63,586 bases of DNA from Acidobacteriota bacterium (GTDB lineage: Bacteria > Acidobacteriota > Thermoanaerobaculia > Gp7-AA8): assembly GCA_019244185.1 (NCBI GenBank), contig JAFATB010000014.1, positions 1-63,586 of the forward strand, in the 5' to 3' direction. The translations under genes and the position numbers were made by a program. The notes beneath the pieces are model-generated. The model did no database searches. It was not told where the DNA came from and worked only from the letters and a program-made list of their open reading frames with translations. Shown piece after piece: positions 52,875 to 60,600 of the stretch. Each line of letters starts with the position of its first letter. Positions within the stretch are counted from its first letter, which is position 1.

Positions 52875-54617
52875 ATGCCGGGCATCTTCGACACCGTGGT
52901 CGATCCGCGCGTGCAGTCGCTCTTGCGCCGCGAGCAGCGGCTGCTCGTCGAACTGCGCGAGACGCTCGAACGCGAACAGGGCGACGAACGGCGGCGCGTC
53001 GAGGAACTGCTGGCGACGCTCGAGGATCTCTTCACGATCGTGATCGTCGGCGAGTTCAACGCCGGCAAGTCGTCGCTGATCAACGCGCTCTTCGGCGCGA
53101 AGCTGCGCGTCGAAGGTCCGATCCCCGTCGATGACGTGATCTCGATCCTCCGCTACGGCGAACAGGCTTCGCAGAAGCGCATTTCGGATTACGTGACCGA
53201 GCAGTTCTATCCGGTCGATTTCCTGCGCAACATCACGCTCGTCGACACGCCGGGCACGAACTCGATCGTGCAGCGGCATCAGGAGATCACCGAGGATTTC
53301 ATCCCGCGCGCGGATCTCGTGCTGTTCGTAACGTCGATCGATCGGCCGCTCTCCGAGTCGGAGCGCCGCTTCCTCGAATACATCCGCGAGTGGGGGAAGA
53401 AGGTCGTCTTCGTGTTGAACAAGGTCGACACGAAATCGGACGACGAGATCGCGCAGGTGCTCGACTACCTGAAGACCAACACGCGCGCGATCTTCGGCTT
53501 CGATCCGACGATCTATCCGACCGCGGCGAAGCTCGCGCTCGAGGCGAAGCTCGGCAACGCGCCGCCGCGCGACTGGACGCGCAGCCGCTTCGAGGCGCTC
53601 GAGGACTACATCTTTCAGGTGCTCTCCGAAAAAGAACGCGTGCGCCTCAAGCTCGCCGCGCCGCTGGAGACGATCCTCAGCCTCTCGCGCAAGCAGTTCC
53701 GCATGATCGAGTCGCGGCGTGAAGTGCTCGCCGCCGATCAGGCGCGCATCACGTCGATCAACGACCAGCTCGAACGCGCGCGCGCCGATCTGCAGTCGAA
53801 CTTCCGCCAGTTCGTCATCCGCATCGACAACCTGATGATGGACCTCGAGCGCCGCGGCATCGACTTCCTCGAACGCTACGTCCGCATCCAGCACGTGATG
53901 ATGCTGCGCGACGCGCTGCGCTTCCGCGAGGAGTTCGATCGCCAGGTCTTCGCCGGCTGGAAAGGCAACATCGACGCGACCATTCAGGAAGCGGTCGACT
54001 GGATCGTGCGCGAGAACATGAAGCTCTGGTCCGGCACCGTCGAGGCGTTTCATCGCCGCGCCGAATCCGACGCGCGCAACGAGGAGATCGTCGGCCGCGT
54101 CGGACGGGAGTTCGCGTACAACCGCGAAGAGGTCTACGCGCGCATGCGCACGAACGCGGAGCAGCGCCTCGCCGCGTACGACGTGAACGTCGAATCGCGC
54201 CGCATCATCGACAACGCGATGCGCGCCGTCCTCCACTCCTTCGGCCTCGGCGCCGGCGCGCTCGGACTCGGCTATCTCCTCACGACCGCCGTCAGCAGCA
54301 CCGCCGTCGACGTCACCGGCCTCACCGCCGCGACGATGCTGCTCGTCACGAGCTTCCTCATCCTTCCGTACAAGCGTAGCAAGGCGAAGGACGAGTTCCG
54401 CCGCCGTATCGAGGAACTGCGCACGCAACTGCAGGAGTCGCTCGACCGCGAGTCGAGCACCGAGATCGACCGCATGCTCCGCTCGATCACGTCCGCGTTC
54501 GAGCCGTATCAGCGCTTCTACGCCGCGGAGTCCGAAAAGATCGAACGCTTCGCCGCGAAGCTGACGTCGATCGACGGCGAGGCGCGCGCGATCACGGGCG
54601 AGATCGAGAAGCTCTGA
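52875..54617 (+). CDS. Dynamin-family GTPase
   Basis: 580 residues. The GTPase domain shows G1 GEFNAGKSSLINALFG (about 59-74), G2 threonine-containing loop, G3 DTPGTNS (about 128-134) and G4 NKVD (about 182-185). A long helical region rich in charged residues follows. A hydrophobic segment (about 460-510) GLGAGALGLGYLLTT and TAATMLLVTSFLILPY probably inserts into membrane, and a further coiled-coil tail follows. Bacterial dynamin-like proteins remodel or fuse membranes. It is adjacent to the DGK-family gene. Confidence 0.85.
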   Translation: MPGIFDTVVDPRVQSLLRREQRLLVELRETLEREQGDERRRVEELLATLEDLFTIVIVGEFNAGKSSLINALFGAKLRVEGPIPVDDVISILRYGEQASQKRISDYVTEQFYPVDFLRNITLVDTPGTNSIVQRHQEITEDFIPRADLVLFVTSIDRPLSESERRFLEYIREWGKKVVFVLNKVDTKSDDEIAQVLDYLKTNTRAIFGFDPTIYPTAAKLALEAKLGNAPPRDWTRSRFEALEDYIFQVLSEKERVRLKLAAPLETILSLSRKQFRMIESRREVLAADQARITSINDQLERARADLQSNFRQFVIRIDNLMMDLERRGIDFLERYVRIQHVMMLRDALRFREEFDRQVFAGWKGNIDATIQEAVDWIVRENMKLWSGTVEAFHRRAESDARNEEIVGRVGREFAYNREEVYARMRTNAEQRLAAYDVNVESRRIIDNAMRAVLHSFGLGAGALGLGYLLTTAVSSTAVDVTGLTAATMLLVTSFLILPYKRSKAKDEFRRRIEELRTQLQESLDRESSTEIDRMLRSITSAFEPYQRFYAAESEKIERFAAKLTSIDGEARAITGEIEKL

Positions 54618-54626
54618 GCGCGCTCA
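54615..54626. other. Palindrome spanning two opposing stop codons
   Basis: TGAGCGCGCTCA is a perfect 12-bp palindrome. The GTPase TGA (54615-54617) and the fusion gene stop (54624-54626 on the minus strand) are its ends. It is too short for a reliable hairpin. Confidence 0.6.
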
Positions 54627-57545
54627 CGTCTGCGCGATCGCATCGTCGGACAACACAAAGGAGCTCTGCGCGAGATCGGCACCCGGCTCGAGCAGATCGG
54701 GGAAGACGATGCCGGGGAGCACCTGGATGTCGAAGATCTCCTGCACCGAGCCTTCGAAGCGCACGAACGCCACGATCGCGCCGCTGCGGACATCGATCGC
54801 CCAGATGCCGCAGGAGCGCTCGTCCGCGCGCAGCCGCTCGCCGAGAGGGATGTTGTCGAAGACGCGCTCGCGCACCTGCGAGAGTCCGACGAACGCGATC
54901 GGTCCCGCGAACGCGAGTCCGCGCGTGAAGCCGGGAAGCTGGGCGATGGTCTCGCGCCGTCCGCTGCGCAGGTCGAGCGTGGCAAGCGTGCCGGCGGCGC
55001 TCTCGAGGATGTAGGCCTGTCCGTTGTAGAGGCGGGGCGAGTGCGGCATCGCGAGTCCCGTCGCCACGAGCTCGCCCGTCGGGATGTCAATGACGATGCC
55101 GCCGCTCGCTTTCCGCTCGCGCCAGCCTTCGGCGGTGTCGGTGGCGCCGAGGGCGGTGGCGTAGCGCGGCACACCATCGACGATCGCGAGGCCGTTGAGG
55201 TGGCAGCGGTCCTCCGCGGCGAGCTTGCTGATGAACGGCGGACGCCAGCGCGGCAGGAAGCTGTGCTCGGAGTCGAGCGTGCAGAGCGCGGAGAAGCGCG
55301 TGTTCACGAGCCACAGCTCGCCGTCGTCCGCGAAGGCCAGCTCGTGCACGCGGATGTCGCCGGTGACGTGCATGTTGCGCGGGAGGAAGCACGCGTCGTG
55401 ACGCGCGGGATGCAGGCGCGCCGCGGCGCTCGGGACGTTGCGGTAGTCCCAGATTTCACCGAGCGTTCCGATCGCGAGGCGAGTGCCGTCGAAGGCGAGT
55501 CCCATCGGGCTCGCGAAAAAACGGAAGTGCGTGTTCAGCCGCTCGCCGTCGGCGCGCAGCAGCACGACGCGGCCGCTCTGATACGTCGAGACCGCGAGCG
55601 AGATGCGCAGCTCCGCGAGCAAGCGCGGGAAGTTCGTCGTGTGCACGCTGCGGAAGTCGGTCGCGTTTTGCGGCGGCGCATCGGCCGACGTTGGATTCGC
55701 GGCCGGCGCGCGCGCCGCCGATGCGGGCATCGTGCGCTGCCGCGGCGCGGACGCGAAGAGATCGCGCGCACGCGCCGCCGCTGGCTCGATGAGCGGCAAG
55801 AGTGGCGCGAGCTCCGTCGCATTGCGCTGCCACTTCGCGGCATCCGGCGGCGTCAGCGTGTGCCGCGACGGCGGGAGCGGCGCCGTGAGCGTGCGGTCCC
55901 AGCGCAGCCCGACGTAGTCGCAGAGCCGCTCCATCGTTTCCTGCGGCTGCTCGATCAGCGCGTCGTAACTCGCCACGCACCACGATTCCGGCGGCAGCAT
56001 TTCCAGATCGTCGAGCACGACCGTCGTCGCCGCGATCCACTGCCGCGCGACGACCTCCGCCAGCGGCCGGCCGATCGTGTCGCGCCAACCCGGCGTCAGC
56101 AGCAGCGACCACGGTTGTCCTTCCCATCCCGGCAAGTCGGGATACGTGATGAAGCGTCCCGATCGCCACGCGTCGAGCATGCTGCTGATCGTCGCCCGCT
56201 CGTCGCGGTAGAGATAGATGAAGAACGCGTCGGCGAAGAGCGCGCGCAGAAACGGGATGCGCAGCGCGTTCTTCGGCGTCTTCTCGAGAAAGCGGAAGCG
56301 ATGCGTCGCCGGCGCGCGCCCGTCGCGGTCGACGGCAGCGGAGGCGAAGCGCGCACGCAAATCGTCCGCGACGGATTCGCTCGCATCGGGCGCCGTCAGC
56401 CGGTTCGACTCCCAGCCGTGCGCGGCGGGATGCAGCGCGCCGATGCCTTCGATGAGCGCGTGACTCTCGCCGCCGATGGTCATCACCTCCGGCGCCTGCG
56501 CGAGCGTTTCGAAGAGCAGCGACGATCCGGAGCGCGGCGACGAGACGATGAAGATCGGACGATCGAATGCGTTGCGGCTGCGCGCGATCGACGGCGCCGT
56601 GCGGCGCGCGAGATCGGTGTTGAGCGCGGGACGGAGCAGGATCTGCTGCACGGCCTGCGCGGCATCGATGCCGTTCGGCAGCATCCACGCGCCGAGGTGC
56701 CGCGCGATGCGCTGCTCGGTCAGCTCGAGCAGTTCGGCGTACGCGCGCCAGCCGCGCGGCGCCGCCTCGTGCATGCGCCAGAGCGACTGCCACGCGTCGA
56801 GGAAGCGCACGACCTCGTCGCGCAGCGCGCGTCCGGCGGCGCTCGCGTCGAGATCGGCGGCGAAGATCTCGAAGAGCGCATGTTGTTCCGCCGGCGCCAT
56901 CACCACCGGGAAGTTGTGGACTTCCATGCGCGGCTCCGCGGATCGCGCTTCATCGAATGCGATCGTGGTTGCCTCGGGCGCAGGCGCGCCGGAAAACGGA
57001 TCCCAGCCTTCGTCGATGAGCGCGCGCAGGCGCGGCGAGCCGGCCGTGTCCGCGACGAGATGAATGCGCCGCGTCGGATTCGGATTGATGACGTTGTGCA
57101 GGCGCCACGTATCGAAGATCCACGTCTCGCCGGGCGCCATGTGCAGCTCGCGGTCGCCGCAGAGAAAGCGCACCGCGGGATCGGTGACGATCGGCACGTG
57201 CACGCGCACGCGCGTCTGCCAGTAGTAGTTCACGTCCACATGCGCGGTCGCCTCGGCATTGCCGTCGATGCGCATCAGCCGCGTGCGTCCGATCGGCGCC
57301 TCGAATGCGGCGAGCAACTGCCGCAGCGCCGAACAACGCGCCAGGTGCGGCGTCGCGCGCATCTCGCCCTTCACGCCATCGTCGTTGGGATCGCCTCCGA
57401 CCGCGATCAGCGGCAGCGCGAAATTGCCGGGATGACCTTCGGGATGCGGACGCCAGTCCGACTCGGCGAACGCGGACACCTCCGCCGCCAGTCGCGCCGC
57501 GTCGAAGTGCAGGGGAAGTCGAAGGAATTCAATGGGTAACCGCAT
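54624..57545 (-). CDS. Aspartyl/asparaginyl beta-hydroxylase-sulfotransferase-TIGR03032 fusion
   Basis: 973 residues in three parts. (1) An aspartyl/asparaginyl beta-hydroxylase domain (about 1-170) with the Fe/2-oxoglutarate ligands H102 and D104 in AHVDVNYYW, H150 in DTWRLHN and the 2OG arginine R160. A spacer of about 150 residues follows. (2) A sulfotransferase (about 328-600) with PAPS loop PIFIVSSPRSGSSLLF at about 330-345. (3) An Ala/Pro-rich linker (about 605-630) and a TIGR03032/DUF4915 domain (about 630-970) with NMHVTGDIRVHELAF and HLNGLAI. No signal peptide, so it acts in the cytoplasm. The ATG at 57545 is chosen; two in-frame starts lie further upstream. Divergent from the giant Calx-beta gene. 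Confidence 0.88.
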   Translation of the reverse strand: MRLPIEFLRLPLHFDAARLAAEVSAFAESDWRPHPEGHPGNFALPLIAVGGDPNDDGVKGEMRATPHLARCSALRQLLAAFEAPIGRTRLMRIDGNAEATAHVDVNYYWQTRVRVHVPIVTDPAVRFLCGDRELHMAPGETWIFDTWRLHNVINPNPTRRIHLVADTAGSPRLRALIDEGWDPFSGAPAPEATTIAFDEARSAEPRMEVHNFPVVMAPAEQHALFEIFAADLDASAAGRALRDEVVRFLDAWQSLWRMHEAAPRGWRAYAELLELTEQRIARHLGAWMLPNGIDAAQAVQQILLRPALNTDLARRTAPSIARSRNAFDRPIFIVSSPRSGSSLLFETLAQAPEVMTIGGESHALIEGIGALHPAAHGWESNRLTAPDASESVADDLRARFASAAVDRDGRAPATHRFRFLEKTPKNALRIPFLRALFADAFFIYLYRDERATISSMLDAWRSGRFITYPDLPGWEGQPWSLLLTPGWRDTIGRPLAEVVARQWIAATTVVLDDLEMLPPESWCVASYDALIEQPQETMERLCDYVGLRWDRTLTAPLPPSRHTLTPPDAAKWQRNATELAPLLPLIEPAAARARDLFASAPRQRTMPASAARAPAANPTSADAPPQNATDFRSVHTTNFPRLLAELRISLAVSTYQSGRVVLLRADGERLNTHFRFFASPMGLAFDGTRLAIGTLGEIWDYRNVPSAAARLHPARHDACFLPRNMHVTGDIRVHELAFADDGELWLVNTRFSALCTLDSEHSFLPRWRPPFISKLAAEDRCHLNGLAIVDGVPRYATALGATDTAEGWRERKASGGIVIDIPTGELVATGLAMPHSPRLYNGQAYILESAAGTLATLDLRSGRRETIAQLPGFTRGLAFAGPIAFVGLSQVRERVFDNIPLGERLRADERSCGIWAIDVRSGAIVAFVRFEGSVQEIFDIQVLPGIVFPDLLEPGADLAQSSFVLSDDAIAQT

Positions 57546-57629
57546 AGCTCCGGCAAAAAGCATCGACAGGCGGGGGTTCCGCTCCGATAATCCCATAGTT
57601 TCCAACTTTGGCCGAAACGGAGACCTTCC
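57546..57629. promoter_or_regulatory. Divergent promoter region of the fusion gene and the Calx-beta giant
   Basis: An 84-bp gap between the two divergent starts. GGAG at 57619-57622 precedes the CTG start at 57630 by seven bases. No -10/-35 pair could be assigned confidently. Confidence 0.3.
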
Positions 57630-60600
57630 CTGAAACCTCGTGACCAACGCCCTTCCTCGCAGTTCGACCGGCGATCTGCGGAGATCGGCGCGCGACGCTC
57701 GGTGCTCCGTGACTCGAAGCCGTCAGGGTCCCTCGCCGCCGCGATCGCCGCCGGCGCCGTGACGCTCACCGCCGCCGGCGCACAGGCGGCGACCATCACC
57801 GTCAACTCGATTGCGGACAACACGACCGCCGGCGATGCGCAATGCACGCTGCGCGAGGCGCTCGCGAACGCGAATGCGAACGCCGACACGACCGGCGGCG
57901 ACTGCGTGGCGGGCAGCGGCGCCGACACGATCAACCTGACCGCGCTCGCGGGCACGATCACCCTCGGCGGCACGCAGCTGACGATCAGCGATTCGACGAC
58001 GCTCACCGGTCCCGGCGCCTCCACGCTGACCATCGACGCGGCGAGCAACTCCCGCGTCTTCTACATCTACAACAACGCAACCGCGCTCACCGTATCGATC
58101 AGCGGACTCACGGCGACGCGCGGCCGAGGGGCGACCGGCGGCAACATCGTCGCGAAGGGCGAGATCGTCACGCTGAACGGCGTCACCTTGAGCGGTGGTG
58201 TGGCGGCGACGGCGGGCGGCGGCGTCGCCAATGTCGGCGGATCGCTCACCGTTCGCTCGAGCACGATCAGCGGGAACACCGTCCAGGGCGTCGTTGGCGG
58301 CGCCGCGATCTACAACGTCGGCGGAGCGCTGACCGTCGACACGTCCGTGATCACGTCGAACTCCGCGAGCTCCCTCGCGGCGCGCGCTGGTGCGATCGCC
58401 ATCCTGTCGACCACCCAGCCCGCCAGCATCACCAATACGCAGATCACGAACAACACGAGCGTCGCAAAGGGCGCCGCCTTCGGCGTGAAAACGACGGCCG
58501 CGGGCGGAACGCTCACCATCGATCACAGCGTCATCACCGGAAACACGGCCACCGGCCGTGGCGGTGCGTTCTTCCTTTATCGGAGCGGCGGCGCGATCAC
58601 GCTGTCGCACGATCAGATCAACAACAACACGACCCAGAACCGCGGCGGCGCGATCTTTCTCTACAACGCCAGCGCGAACGTCACCATCAGCGACACCACG
58701 ATCTCCGGAAACACCGCGCCGACCGCGGCTGGAAACGGCGGAGGCATCTTCTTTTACAAAGGCAGCGCCGGCACGAAACTGTCGATCCAGCGCAGCACCA
58801 TCAGCGGCAACTCGGTGAATCGCGCCGGTGGCGGCATCTTCTTTTACAAAGGCAGCGCACAGCTGGAGATCGAAGACTCCACGATTGCCAACAACACCGC
58901 CGGCACGACCGGTGGCGGCATTTTCGACAGGGGGCCTTTCGGCGGGACCGCGTCGATCGCAATCGGTGAGTCGACCATCACCGGCAACAGCGCGGGCACG
59001 AGCGGCGGGAATCTGAGCGTCACCGCGGTTCCGATGACGATCGACAACACGATCGTCGCCAACGGCACGGCGCCGGCGAGCCCGGACATGGCCAGCGGCG
59101 CCTCCAACGTAACCATGAACTACTCGCTGCTCGAGAACACCTCGGGTGCGACGTTCACCGGAACGGGCAATATCACCGGCGTCGATCCCAGTCTCGGACC
59201 GCTGCAGGACAACGGCGGCCCGACGTTCACCCAACGGCCGAACATCGGCAGCCCGGTGCTCGACGCCGGCGATCCGTCCTTCACGCCGCCGCCCAGCACC
59301 GACCAGCGCGGTCTGCAGCGCGTCTACAACGGACGCATCGACATCGGCTCGCTCGAGCAGGGAGCGATGAGCTCCATCTCGTTCTCCACTGCCGGCGCGA
59401 CGATCTCCGAGGGTGCGGGGTCGGTGACGGTCACGGTGAATCGCGGCAGTGGCGAAGGCACGGCAAGCGTCAACTACTCGACGAGCAACGGCACGGCGCA
59501 AGCGGGCGCCGATTACACGGCCACCTCCGGCACGCTGACGTGGGGATCCGGCGACTTCACACCGAAGTCGTTCACGATTCCGATCCTCGAAGAAGCGATC
59601 TTCGAAGGGAACGAGTTCTTCAACGTGACGCTCAGTGCGCCGTCGAACGCGACGCTCGCGGCACCGGCGGCGGAGACGGTGACGATCGCGGACAACGATC
59701 CGCAGCCTGCGCTCTCCATCAACGGCGTCTCGCAGGCGGAAGGGAACTCCGGCACGACGAGCTTCCCGTTCGTGGTCTCGCTGTCGAATCCGTCCGCGCA
59801 GACGGTGACGGTGAACTACACGACCGTGAACGGCACGGCCATCGCCGGCAGCGACTACACCGCGCAGAGCGGCACGCTCACGTTCGCGCCCGGCACCACC
59901 GTCCAAACCATTCCGGTCTCCGTCCTCGGCGATGCGCTCAATGAGGCGAGCGAGACATTCACCGTGACGCTCTCCTCCCCGACGAACGCCACCATCGCGA
60001 CGACCACCGGCACGGGCACGATCGGCAACGACGATCCGCAGCCGTCGCTGTCGATCGGCAGCGTTGCGAAAGCCGAGGGAAACAGCGGCAGTACGAGCTT
60101 CGTGTTTCCGGTCACGCTCTCCGCGCCGAGCGGGCAGACGGTGACGGTCGCGTACGCGACGGCGAGCGGCAGCGCGACCGCGGGCAGCGACTACACGACC
60201 ACCAGCGGCACGCTCACGTTCACGCCGGGCACGACGGCGCAGAACATCACCGTGCCGGTGACCGGCGACACGACGAACGAGACGAACGAAACGTTCACCG
60301 TGACGCTGTCCGCGCCGACGAACGCCACCATCGGCACCGCCACCGGCACAGGCACGATCGACAACGACGACGCTGCTCCGGCGGTGTCGGTCGGCGACGT
60401 CACGCAGGCCGAGGGAAACAGCGGCAGCACGAGCTTCGTCTTTCCGGTGACGCTGTCCGCGGCCAGCGAGCAGACTGTGACCGTCAACTACTTGACTTCC
60501 GACGGCAGCGCCGTCGCGGGCAGCGACTACACCGCGGCCAGCGGCACGGTCACGTTCGCGCCGGGCGTGACGTCGCAGTCGATCTCCGTGGCGGTCGTCG

